Made by a program: the position numbers and the translations under genes. This document shows positions 52,181 to 62,694 of a stretch of DNA of 64,000 bases, piece after piece (position 1 is the first letter of the stretch; each line of letters starts with the position of its first letter). Under the pieces are notes generated by a model that was not told the origin of the DNA, ran no database searches, and saw only the letters and a program-made list of their open reading frames with translations. Source of the stretch: Calonectria ilicicola (lineage: Eukaryota; Ascomycota; Sordariomycetes; Hypocreales; Nectriaceae); NCBI GenBank assembly GCA_020809705.1, contig CP085834.1, positions 1 to 64,000 on the forward strand, in the 5' to 3' direction.

Positions 52181-53491
52181 CTAGAACTCACGAATGTGGT
52201 CATAACCCTTAACCCTCTCCTCAAGCTGGGCAGCTCTTTGTGCTTGTGTAACGCGCTTTGTCCCCTCGGGCATGAACTCGAGTAGTCGTTTCAGAGGCAC
52301 AACTTGACTCCAAAGTTGAATTTGAGCACCGCCGTCTTCATTGGATACTGGCAATCCTTGAAACCTGGTTACAATGATGCCCTGACCTTCATCCATAGCT
52401 TTAAGCCAATTATGGACACCTGGATCCGCCGCACTGAGAACCAAGGTATAAGTGCCGTTTTGGTTAGCCACCACTTGATCCATGTTGAGGGACTCTGTTC
52501 GGTCTCGAGGATTGTTGGTGATTTGCCAAAGAGTATGGGATACCAAAGACCAGTACGGAACAGACGCAGGGTCAATCGTAATAACTATTGCCTCGGAACT
52601 ACTCAAATTGAAGTGCGAAAAGGACGTGGCCTGAGTAATGAGGGAACCAATAGTGGGTCTTTGAAAGGGTGGGTGGATGACGTTTTGGGCTGTGGACAAA
52701 GTCCAGTTGCCTTGAATGAGTTCTCCAAAAACTGGAATCGATATGTTCAATTCGTGTCTTGCCTTTTCAACGATTGCATCCTCTGAAATAGGATCAATAG
52801 TTTTAACAGTCGACCCAATAACCGTAATTTCTAATTGATCTGGGGCTTCGGAGACCCAATCTCCAAAGTTGTTTCGGATCATGAGAAATCTTGAGCGAGG
52901 AAAAAGTTGTATATGGTTCGAAGAATTAGAAGCTGATGAGTTAATTGTAATGGTAAAAGTACCATCATCGTCAACTACGAGCTGCTCGTTTGTCAGAACG
53001 GAGGTTGATGGGGTAAGCACCCAATCCTCTTGCAAGGAAAAAGTCGCATCAGCCAATTTTGTTCGTTTGCCACGGATGATATAGCTATAAGAGCTGTTGA
53101 CGGGGACAAATCGATAAGTGTTGTCCACATTGTCGTATCCAAATCGACTGCCAAAGACATTTCCCCGAGGGGCAGTATCAAAATAATATATCTTTGGACG
53201 GGCTGGATCATCATTGACAGCCCTCTGCAAACAAGAGAAGGCAAACTCGTCCATCGCCACATCAAGGCGTTGTTGCAAAATTAGAGAACCGTCAACATCA
53301 TATCCATTTTGTTCTGCCGTTGTCTTGAATGTCTGGCGTATTCCAGCAATAAGATCATCATAAGGGTGTGTCTTGTGAAGCTTCACGGCGAGTTCATCAA
53401 GGCTCCGTTGGTCTGGCGTGTCCAACGGGTTGCCAGAAACAAGAGAGCTCATGGCTACTCCAGCTATTGTAATATAGAAAAGGCACAGCAT
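52181..53491 (-). CDS. Secreted DUF1214-type protein, 436 aa
   Basis: Single exon with an N-terminal signal peptide (MLCLFYITIAGVAMSSLVSG, cleavage expected about residue 21). The middle and C-terminal parts match what is known of the DUF1214 fold, often paired with DUF1254 in bacteria: residues IYYFDTAPRG and FGYDNVDNTYRF, then LVVDDDGTFTITI, FLMIRNNFGDW near 205, and later DPGVHNWLKAMDEGQGIIVTRF (counterpart of DPGVxNWLDTxG). Several N-glycosylation sequons (NSS, NWT) fit secretion. Molecular function is unknown; bacterial relatives are often envelope proteins. A TATAAAAG lies about 106 bp upstream (53,597-53,604). It is intact, close to the RIP-mutated block, and shows no RIP damage. Confidence 0.8.
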   Translation of the reverse strand: MLCLFYITIAGVAMSSLVSGNPLDTPDQRSLDELAVKLHKTHPYDDLIAGIRQTFKTTAEQNGYDVDGSLILQQRLDVAMDEFAFSCLQRAVNDDPARPKIYYFDTAPRGNVFGSRFGYDNVDNTYRFVPVNSSYSYIIRGKRTKLADATFSLQEDWVLTPSTSVLTNEQLVVDDDGTFTITINSSASNSSNHIQLFPRSRFLMIRNNFGDWVSEAPDQLEITVIGSTVKTIDPISEDAIVEKARHELNISIPVFGELIQGNWTLSTAQNVIHPPFQRPTIGSLITQATSFSHFNLSSSEAIVITIDPASVPYWSLVSHTLWQITNNPRDRTESLNMDQVVANQNGTYTLVLSAADPGVHNWLKAMDEGQGIIVTRFQGLPVSNEDGGAQIQLWSQVVPLKRLLEFMPEGTKRVTQAQRAAQLEERVKGYDHIREF

Positions 53492-53596
53492 TGTCAGTCG
53501 TCCTTAGAGGTAATGAGAGAAACGATGATGAGGTGGAAGGATAGCGATGAGACTGGTGTTGAAGGAATGCTCCAAATGTTGGGACAAGTCAACTCC

Positions 53597-53604
53597 CTTT
53601 TATA
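53597..53604 (-). promoter_or_regulatory. TATA box of the DUF1214-type gene
   Basis: TATAAAAG on the minus strand, 106 bp before the ATG at 53,491. Confidence 0.45.
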
Positions 53605-55061
53605 GCTCTATCGCCAAGAGGAAGTCTGGCGCATCACTTCACCGAGATTGTTAGGTCACTAGAATAATGATGACAAATCGATTCCCAATTTGTCTCTCTT
53701 CATGGCTTGAAATAGTGTTCGGAGCGTCGGTCCATTAGCTAGCAGGTTTCGGGATTTCAAGAATGGCCCGGGCCCGAGGCAATCTCATCGATTCTATCTC
53801 TTGGCACTGCTGTAAAACAAATTCAATAAGGTCATTAATAATATTCAGATACTCCAAAAGCATTTGGAAAAATTAAGCTCTTAGATATCAGTGACTGGTT
53901 GGTTAAAAATACGTTGCCCCAGAACCTTATGTAATATTTTAAGTTCAACATAAAAATATCCTATTGGCTATGAATACGAAAACCCTTGCAAGTTCGTCGA
54001 TACCAGCAAGGTTCAAGGGATTAAGCGAGTCGGTTGATCAAATGAGGCTAAATGAGGGGGCCGCGCATAAAATTTGTATGCACCCCGAGGCCCAACATCA
54101 CTTCGAAAAGAGATTTGATCAGAAGCTTTGTATTAAAGATCTCGAAGGCTCCGAAGCCAAGTTTGTTGATTTTAGTGACTCAAATAATTGCAACAACAAT
54201 CTTGTGCATAGCCAATATGTCTTTCAGATCCTATTTTGAGAGCACATAATGTCGAAGGAGATGGTTAATAATGTACATGCAAGCAGTTTTGACTGCCGAA
54301 GAATCAAATATTGAGAGAACACGTCCAACGGACTTCAATAATGAGAGTGAAGATGGTATGAAATTAATGAGGCGAGGAGAAATGAATCCAAGACCAACGC
54401 AAATCAATTTGTGACTAATAAAACACTCCTAAAGGTTCTCAGGCACGAATTAAACACTACAATCTCCGCTATACACTTCATTACAATAATTTCCCGAGCT
54501 ACACGGTATAATAGCAATGATTTCAAGGAACCCTCAACACAAGATATGTCCAAGGTTTATAGACAGATAATCCTGTACTTTCAATTCAGTAACCGCTAGA
54601 ATGGTCGTTGCTATTTATTCTAGGCCAATGGAAATAGTTCGGGGGGAATTTCTCTGCATCATAATCCCACATGTTAACGAACGAATAATGTTCATGAGTA
54701 AGTACAAAAGGAGGAGAGGGAATCCCAATATAAAGCATCAAACAAAGTGCTTCCGGCACCCGCCTTTTTATATAATCAAAGGAAAATGCAAAATTTACTT
54801 CTCGAGCTATGCACCATTAATAATTGGATCTTCTTGCCTCGAGGAATCGAGAACCAACATATGATTGCTCTGGCCAATTAATAAAAATTCACAAGTGCCA
54901 AATATGTGAAACCAAAACACACAGAATAGATGAGACAAATATTGTCAATTAACCAATCCTAAAATAATTATAGCTTCTAGCTATGGGTACATAAATTATC
55001 AATCCCCCAGAGGGCCAGCCCTAACATGGTTATTCGAAAAGAACTCATCATCAAATAACTT
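53605..55061. other. Gene-less stretch, about 1.45 kb
   Basis: Only short frames (such as 53,964-54,239 and 54,601-54,864) lacking domains, good start context or neighbours that would support them. Confidence 0.4.
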
Positions 55062-55601
55062 CTAATTGTAGTCGACGCAGTTGCTAGCCGAAAAGAGCTC
55101 GGTGTACTTGTCCAGGATGCCATTGGTGTCTCCGACGTACTGCTTAGCCATATTCTTAGCAAAGTCAGAGTTCAGTTTGTTGATGACAGTCTGGATCAAC
55201 TGGTGGCCGGAAGAGTCAATGACACGAAGCTTGTTGCGAGCATTGTTGCACTGCTTGGCTGCGGCAACCGCGCTCACGCGAACCTTAATATCATCAAGAA
55301 GGGCGCTGGCGCTGCTGTCAAGATCCTGAATGGGACCGAGAAGAGTGGCAGCATCTCCAAGACCAATTGATGCGGCATTTTGGCAAGTCTTTTGTCCACT
55401 CTCAATCGAAGAAATAACGCCGTCGCAAGCTTTGAGAAGGGTATTGACATTGCCATTGGGATCTTTGGCAGCCGCGTCCATGTTGTTGATAGCCGTGGTA
55501 ACATCAAGGATGGCTTGTTTGACAGGTGTGTCACGTTCGATGACCATGGCGTAAGAGCCAACGATGGCAGTCAAAAGGGTGAACTGGACGGAAGCCTTCA
55601 T
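55062..55601 (-). CDS. hsbA: HsbA-like secreted cell-surface protein, 179 aa
   Basis: Single exon, signal peptide MKASVQFTLLTAIVGSYAMV. The body is predicted all-helical, rich in Ala, Asp, Asn and Leu, with a few Cys. Length and pattern (VKQAILDVTTAINNMDAAA, LLKACDGVISSIESG, LLDDIKVRV, VINKLNSDFAKNM) match the hydrophobic-surface-binding protein A / cell-wall galactomannoprotein family (PF12296) of Aspergillus and relatives. Such proteins are secreted, coat hydrophobic surfaces or the cell wall, and can recruit cutinase-like enzymes. The leader has GA/CT tracts and CAA repeats, and a TATA box lies 183 bp upstream, as in highly expressed fungal genes. Confidence 0.85.
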   Translation of the reverse strand: MKASVQFTLLTAIVGSYAMVIERDTPVKQAILDVTTAINNMDAAAKDPNGNVNTLLKACDGVISSIESGQKTCQNAASIGLGDAATLLGPIQDLDSSASALLDDIKVRVSAVAAAKQCNNARNKLRVIDSSGHQLIQTVINKLNSDFAKNMAKQYVGDTNGILDKYTELFSASNCVDYN

Positions 55602-55783
55602 GGTGATGGTTTGTTTGTGAAAGGGGATTATTTGATGATTGGAAGGAAGCTTTGATGCTTTTCAAGAGTGTTGTTGTTGTTGGTGTGAGAGAGTTATTTT
55701 TGTTGTTCTTGTTGTTGTTATGAGAGTGAGAGTGAGAGTGATGCTGCTGAATGATTCCTCAACTGAGGTCAGGAGCATGCCCA

Positions 55784-55790
55784 TTTTATA
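55784..55790 (-). promoter_or_regulatory. TATA box of the HsbA-like gene
   Basis: TATAAAA on the minus strand. Between it and the ATG (55,601) lies a leader with ACTCTC and CAACAA runs (55,660-55,745). Confidence 0.5.
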
Positions 55791-58445
55791 TTCATGTCAT
55801 CCCATATATTCTTTCAATTACCATCATCCTCCACCTACCCAATCTGGTAATCATGGCTGTTGTATCAAAGACGTCAGTCATACCCGAGACTCCTTCAGCT
55901 TGCTCACCAATACGCTCGCTTATTTCACTCTAGGCATACAATGATAGAGGTTTGTCATGCTCAGAGGTGTAGACATGTTTCAGGAACTCTCACCGGGTGT
56001 TTTACTTGCGCCTAGTACTACAAACGCTAGATGTTATTGTTTAGTGCCATTTCTCGCTCAGATGGCTAAGATGGCTAAGATAGCTAAGATTCCGAGGACT
56101 AAGGGTCGGTTAACTACGCACAGTCAATAATAGCATCGGCTGCGGGACGTTGCTCCGCGTCCGTGAACCAATTGTAGAAATTCATTGGTTTTTGCGACTG
56201 TTTTAGGTTTGGTCTAGTCTCGGGAACTGGAGGACAAAGCGTCAACGCCCCAGATTTGTCACACCCTGGCGCTAGATGCGCTTTGAATCAGCAAGTCTGT
56301 GCGGACGGCAGGGTCCAGTCCAAGTCGTCCCATTTTCCCAATTCGGCTTTTCCTTTGACTGGTTTCCATAATCAATGCGTTCCCTTTGCTGATCATACCG
56401 CACCTACCAGTGCATACAGCAGATAGTCTCAACCAAAAGCATGGCCAGCGGTTCAAACAACTCACACAACCAGCAAGAGCCGTTCCTACGTGCACAGACC
56501 GCATAGGAACTCCTCCCGAACTGGGAAATTCACATGCCCAACAAGAACTAGAGATCTATTGGAGATAAAGCAACGCTTGCAGCAAGTTATGTCCAACCAC
56601 ATGCAATGCCTATTCATCATATATTCTCCATCTGAAAAATGCTTTGCATTGTTAATGCTATAGGCCATAACAATAGAGACAACAAAGACTAGAGATTAGG
56701 CTTTTGTTTTATGAGCGCCTTTGCAATGACTGCCTCCATTATAGACATCTATAGAATTTCAAATTGAATTATTTCTGAACCCCAATACAAATATTCTCTG
56801 CTTGTCCTTTTGCCCCTCTTGTTGTTAGTCACTTTCACCTACCCTATAGAATAGAACACTCTGGAAATGCTGGCACAAGTAATATTATTTCTTTACAACT
56901 AAAAAACAGAAATTAGTCCTTTAACTCACTTGGATAAATAACTGCGAAAACCGCGAATAGGTAGAGTCTCTATGTAGTGTGATCTCCTACTCTCAGAAAA
57001 GTAATACTAGTCACTTCTCCCCTGGTTGTTACAATGCACACTTTCTTTCTTGGCTGAGGTTAACCTGCCCACCAGCCTCTACAATTATCAAGTGATGTAT
57101 ACCAATATTGAGTTGAGTAAAAAAGAACGACGCGCCAATTATTTAGACAACAAAGGGGGAGAGCTAAACGACTTGCCACTTGTGAGTGAAACAAGACACA
57201 TGAATCCAAAGTGGGTGGAAAAAGATTACTGCCTCATAAACCAGGCGTTAATAGTCCCGGTCCATTTCGCTCGTATTCGTATTTCAATCAGCAAATTACA
57301 ACATGATGGGTGGGGCAGGGAAAAATGACAAACACCAGAGCAATGGCGGCATTGCCCTTAGAATATTGCTATCAATGCGATATATGTACTCTTCAGTGCT
57401 ATATGCTCTAAGGGACATGATTCATGGTTTTGGCTAATTCTTTGATCTAGGACTCCATCCAAAGTACATCAAGGTGGTACAAGTCACGTGAGCCTGCCAA
57501 GCTCATCCTCTCTCGAGGGTGCGAGTAAGAAGCAGTGCTAATGTTCTGGTGACCATGTGCAGTGCTTGCACACTGTCTGTGCTTGCATGACGTCATTCTA
57601 ATTCACGTTACTCCTAGTGCTTGTCCATTTTGTCCCGTCACAACCGAGGTAAGTGGGGTGTCATTGGCGAACCCAGCCTCGCGTTATCGCAGAATATCGG
57701 AATAAGTAGAAGACCGCGACTTTTCATGATGTGAAAGCTTAGGAACATTTGAGATGCTAAAGTTATTAAACACTAATGCTAGGAGAGCTCAATGATAATT
57801 CTCGTACCGCAAAACCCTCCGAAGCTTGGCTTGATATTGGCAGATACGCTAGGGGTTTCGCTCAAGATGCTCACCGCTTGGTTTTCGGCTTCACTATTTG
57901 CGGATCTCTTTTAAAGGTATAGGCTTTTGGCTGGCTTAGTCGTAGTGAATCTGCGTGGTTTCATATTGATATAGATAGAATTCGGTTTGTTTTTATTATA
58001 CTGTGACTTTTTTAGACTAGCCTGGATTCGAATAGACGATTAAAATAGTAAACACCGAACATTTTATTAAAACTGAGCGAAAATGGCTCAAAGGGGGCAC
58101 ATCGTCGACAAGGTGATGCAATGTGCAAGTTGCATTGCAGGTAGGGCAACGACTTGCCAAAAAGCCCACCCTGAAGGACGTCCCCAGACCGCTATGAGGG
58201 AGCTGAATTGTCACAACGCAACTGCAAGAGGACTTATTAATAGCGTTCGCTATTTGGTACAGCATGGTTTAGAAAGTGAGCGCTCAATTAATTCTGATTT
58301 CTGCCTTTCAAAAGCATCGAAGAATACGAGTCTCTACATAGCAAGATTCCCCCACAGGAACGTTTCGATTAACAATCCAATTGCGAATGAAGAGAACGGC
58401 AATCATTCGCGACCGTTGTTCCTAGACGGTTGTTGCAACTCACGC
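55791..58445. other. Long intergenic region, about 2.65 kb
   Basis: No frame over 125 codons, and none with a recognisable domain. The frame at 58,083-58,454 mostly precedes and slightly overlaps the 3' end of the HET gene. The left part includes the promoter of the HsbA-like gene. Confidence 0.4.
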
Positions 58446-60479
58446 CTACGTTAACTCCATATTAGTTAACGTATTGCGCTTAGAAAGCTTATAGCTTGAT
58501 GCGTTGTAAATAATTCCTCCACCAATGGCGCTATACACATTCCTTCCTTGATTACGGAGCACCACAGGAACACTACAACCACCCAAAATAGCAATTGCAT
58601 CACCTGGTTTAGTATATTCGGGAAACCAACCCACCTTTCCACCTGCGGTTAACCCTAACCTCATCCCCGACTGTAATGCCTTCTCCATGATTGATAATAC
58701 TCTCCAGGTGCGTTTACCGTTTCGACCGGTGGGGTCCCAACCGGTTGATGCAGTTTTCGACCGAAACCATTTTTCTAGACTAAGATCGCCAATCACGAAA
58801 GAAGAATTCATACTACAATCAATCCAATTGATGACTCGTCTCCTCTGAGCTTCGAGTTCCAAGTTCTGTTTCCTCCCACGAATCGCACTTTTTAATACGA
58901 ATTTGATCCCCTGGTAAAATTCGTCGAGTGTTAGGGAATCATCACCTGCCAGCATGGAAAAACACTTCCAAATCCCAGAATACATGTTGTAGAGGGCTCT
59001 TGTATTCCGTTTGATTGGGTCAGCGGGGGCTTGCTTGCAGTTTGACCGTCTCTCTGTGAAGGTTGCAGAGCAACATTGAATACAATCCACCAATGTGCCT
59101 ATAACCACTAGATTTCGGTCTTTTAGATAGAATTTGAGAGTTAAAATTATATTTGGCATAAAAGTCGACTGTTTCCACTTCTTGGGGATAACAGTTTCTG
59201 ATACCTCGAGGTATCTCACGAGGCGATCGTCCTGCCAAGTCTCGGCATCGAACCAGCCGATCAGCCAGGATCTTGGTCCTTGGCTCCTGGAGACAATATG
59301 ATCAAGTGAGCGCTTTAGCCTAATGATTCTCAAGGTGGCATCTGCATCAACATCCCAGACGTCTCTTCCGTACGATGGCGTCGGGAAGAGGATCGAGGCG
59401 TTGTACGTCAAGCCCATCACACCATAAACTCTATCGCGAGGATCTGTCGATAGTGCAAAGGATGTCATATAAAGAGTTCGGGACAACGGAACCGGCTTGA
59501 GTTGCTTTTGAAATCTCTTAAACTTGTTGAGGTTTAGAATATGCTGGCAAGCAGTCGGAGTCACAATGTCGCCGACAAGTCCCGAGTTTCGTAATGTCTC
59601 ATATGCCACAACGAGGAAGACAATATCTGTGAAACATATTGATTCTTGGCCCCAGAATATCTCCAAGTTGTTTGCCATTGATAACTCTTGTATGATCCAA
59701 ACTCGACTCCAATATTCACAACCAAGCAAATCCTTGAACGGTTCCCAGTGTGAGTCTCGCAAACAGGCTCGAATATGATTCAATGCATTCTTTGTTTGTT
59801 GCACGGGTGCCGATTTAAGCTGAACCCGACCCCCTAAATAATTTTGCACGCCACGAATCACACGACGAAGCCCCCGTTTACGAAGCCTCTGGCCATTTGT
59901 TGACACGCTGTCTGAAAATTAACTTTCTGTCTTGATAACATCTTTTCGATATCTTTCAGGCACGCCAAGGCATTGGAATCCATCGGAACGAGAATTATAT
60001 CTCAGAAGTTTTTCATTATTTGCTTTGAGATGATGAAGCCTTTGTGCGATAGAAATTGGGCAATCTCCAAGCCAAGCAACGACCGCAACAGCAGAGCGAT
60101 AGATGGCAGCCATTCGCAAAACTTGGTGGCTTCGCTCTTCCAAATCTGACTGGTTGATACAAATCGCGTCGGCCCATATTCTCATGACTCCACGCGACCG
60201 AAGGTCTCTCAGGGCATCGGCCAAATTTGAGGTGATGCTAATCGTCTGGCTATTGACACTAATTGGCACGACTAGGTTGGGGCGGCCCCAGCAATAAGAT
60301 AGCGCGGTATAGTTGGAGCTTATCTCAAGTGTTGTGTGCACAAGCTCGCACTCAATGGGCGAGTCATAGCCGTCAGGAGGTTTCATGATGAGGATGCGGA
60401 TCTCGTTATTCGCCGATATCAACGGTGGATATGTAAGGCTCGCTGGAGGCGGTGTGTTTTCCATGTTGTCTTGTTGCAT
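58446..60479 (-). CDS. HET-domain protein (heterokaryon incompatibility type), with an in-frame TAA
   Basis: One continuous frame of 2,034 nt interrupted only by TAA at 59,919-59,921. HET motifs are clear: TALSYCWG (58-65), RIWADAICINQ (100-110) with DLEERSHQV, then after the stop EYWSRVWIIQELSMAN and DPRDRVYGVMGL. HET proteins trigger cell death when unlike fungal individuals fuse, and act in the cytoplasm. C-terminal GGCSVPVVLR matches the usual HET C-terminal half. The stop is either a real nonsense mutation or is removed by a 78-nt intron (59,989-59,912, weak donor GTTCCG, acceptor TTTTCAG), which would keep the frame. The intron reading loses only a poorly conserved linker, so the gene may be functional. 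Confidence 0.82.
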
Positions 60480-60838
60480 ACACAGTTAATCAGTAATGAT
60501 ATTATCCGAGAGATTAGCGAATAATGACCGAGGTCTGACAGATTAGATAACATGCTTATCTAAAATGCTTGAATTCTGCCTTGAGCTGTTCGTCCAAGGC
60601 AGAAATGGTGACTATATTGGGGCTGAGCTGTGATACGACTAATTGTGGCGGTGGCTTAGCGGGATCTTGGGTGTTAATGGGCATGGCTACTTTCGGCTTT
60701 GTCCGTCGCCTTCTGGCAATCGTTAACAGAGGACTGAAGTTAAGCTAATGATTATGCATTACTTGACATCAAAATCATTAAAATTCGGGAGGGTGAGTTT
60801 AATTTGTAATATCTCTTGGAGCAGAAGAGGCATGCATG
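60480..60838. other. Intergenic DNA between HET and dehydrogenase genes
   Basis: Promoter of the HET gene and 3' flank of the dehydrogenase gene. No ORF. Confidence 0.5.
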
Positions 60839-62083
60839 CTAGTAGCCTCTCTTTCGACTAATGACGTTGACAAAATCCCTTCCTTGGCTTAATCTTTCCA
60901 AGTTAAGCTTAAAAAGATCTAATAAACGAGGATAATAGGAAGTTGTAGAGGCACTAATATGAGGGGTGATCGTGACGTTCTTCGCCTGCCACAAAGGATG
61001 ACCATCAGGAAGTGGCTCAGGATCAGTGACATCCAGAGCAGAACCGCTGATAGATTGTGCATTAAGGGCTTCCACGAGATCGTCCGTATGGACAATAGGC
61101 CCGCGTGAAATGTTTATCACATAAGTCTTCGACTTGTTCTTGGACAGAGCTTCGAATTCAGGTTGCGCAATCAGATGTCGGGTACTCTCTGTGAGCGGGA
61201 TAGTAATAACAAGAAGATCCAGGTCGGACTTCAAAAAGGCATGTATTTCCTCTTTGGATTCGCCAGAAAACCATTTTTCAGGAAGAGAGCCATCAGGGTC
61301 TCCCAGCCCATTGGGGATATATGCTTGGTCTTTTCGTGATTCAAGCGTAGTGCGCGGGCGTAATGTGTACGCGTACACCTCCATTCCCAGAGCCTTGGCG
61401 ATGCGGGCTGTCTGGCGACCAACACTGCCGTACCCAAGGATGCCTCTGCCAAAATGTCAGCGACTTGCTTTCTGTTTGTCTGATCACTTACACTCTTCGA
61501 CCAACAGAATCCTCAGAGATTCCGGGATCACCCGCAGTACGCTTCCATTTGCCTTCTTGTTGGTCTTGCCAATATGTGTACACTATCTGACATTAGAATG
61601 TGATGATTTACATTACGAGATACTCACTGCGGCGTTGAAATGATAGATATGTTATAAAGATCCATTCGGCAATTTGAGGACTACTCTGAGTATTAGTCAA
61701 GTTCTTTTCGAGGACCATCACGAACCATACCCGTGAATTCCGTTGGCAGAGCAGAAAGGAATATTTGTGTCAACAAAGTAGGGATTGGACGCAATATGAT
61801 TGGCACCAGCACTGATAAGTTGTACCATTTGGACATGGGGTGCTTGTGATGGGGTCGGCAGAACCGTTGGCGTGAGTAGGATTGTGGTATCGGTCCATTC
61901 TTCTTCTTTAAAGTCGTCCCCAACCTCAGTTGCACCCCATGGCGCAACACGCCTGACTATCTTGAGGTCAGAGAACTGACGCTGAATAGCCTCAATTAGC
62001 TCATCAGGAACCGGGACTGTTGTTAGAATGACAGCTTTGTGTCCTTTGAGGGTTGGGTTGATCTTGGACTTGATTAAAACCAT
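60839..62083 (-). CDS. D-isomer-specific 2-hydroxyacid dehydrogenase, four exons, 368 aa
   Basis: Exons 62,083-61,731, 61,683-61,628, 61,582-61,492 and 61,445-60,839, with introns of 47, 45 and 46 nt. All phases agree, and the length (368 aa) suits the family. The start lies in GCCATGG context. ANGIHGSPQIAEW is the conserved stretch before the NAD domain; GILGYGSVGR (about 168-177) is the NAD-binding loop. The catalytic triad is visible: Arg281 (INISRGP), Glu310 (DPEPLP) and His329 (ITPHIS). It reduces 2-keto acids to D-2-hydroxy acids (or the reverse) with NAD(P)H in the cytosol; glyoxylate/hydroxypyruvate-type substrates are typical. It is transcribed divergently from the PhyH gene, 611 bp away, so the two may share a promoter. 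Confidence 0.92.
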
Positions 62084-62694
62084 GGCTGGAGGTTTGGTGA
62101 AGACAAAAGGTGGGAAAGGCTTGTCCTATCGGTATTGGAAGATCTGGGAATCAATTGCGCAAGCCGTGTAGTGAGGTGGATACCCAAACCCGGTTCACTT
62201 TTGAGAGCTGTGTGATGACATCAGAAGAGGACCGGCTTTATTGCACCGCATGATCTGCAGTATCTGATCTCCATTCCAACTTGTCCGATCCTTTGGGGAG
62301 CCCCTGTCTTTCCCCCGCAGCACTTCCCCCTGGATTGATTGAGGGGGTAGCGCTGTTTAACCGACGCTAAAACCTGTTAAACTGACATCAGCATCGGCTA
62401 AACCTCCGCCACTTTGGAAATGGCCACAATTTGCCACCGTACGATGAGTTGATACGCCCAAGCATTGAATTTGCCCATTCCATTTCCGATCAGTCTTGTG
62501 GGTTTGAAATGCGGCTAATTTTGGTATGGGGAAGTCTTGGATCGACATGTGACATCTGTGAGGATGAGGGAGTGTGGAAGATAAAATAACCTGGAGGCAA
62601 TCGCATCACTAGACTCTAGTAATCGACCCTAAGCAGCTTTCTGACACTCAGAAAAAACAATTGATTGAATTTTGAACAATACTCTTCTATCACC
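62084..62694. promoter_or_regulatory. Shared intergenic region of a divergent gene pair
   Basis: 611 bp between the two start codons. It contains a palindrome-like CTCAATC/GATTGAG stretch near 62,334 and C-rich runs near 62,300-62,335. No ORF is supported. Confidence 0.5.

Noticed and set aside
53964..54864. Several plus-strand frames of 60-90 codons
   Set aside because: No family resemblance, no coding context, and overlapping alternatives in other frames.
57026..58454. Frames at 57,026-57,328 and 58,083-58,454
   Set aside because: No recognisable domain; the second overlaps the 3' end of the HET gene and has no clear promoter.
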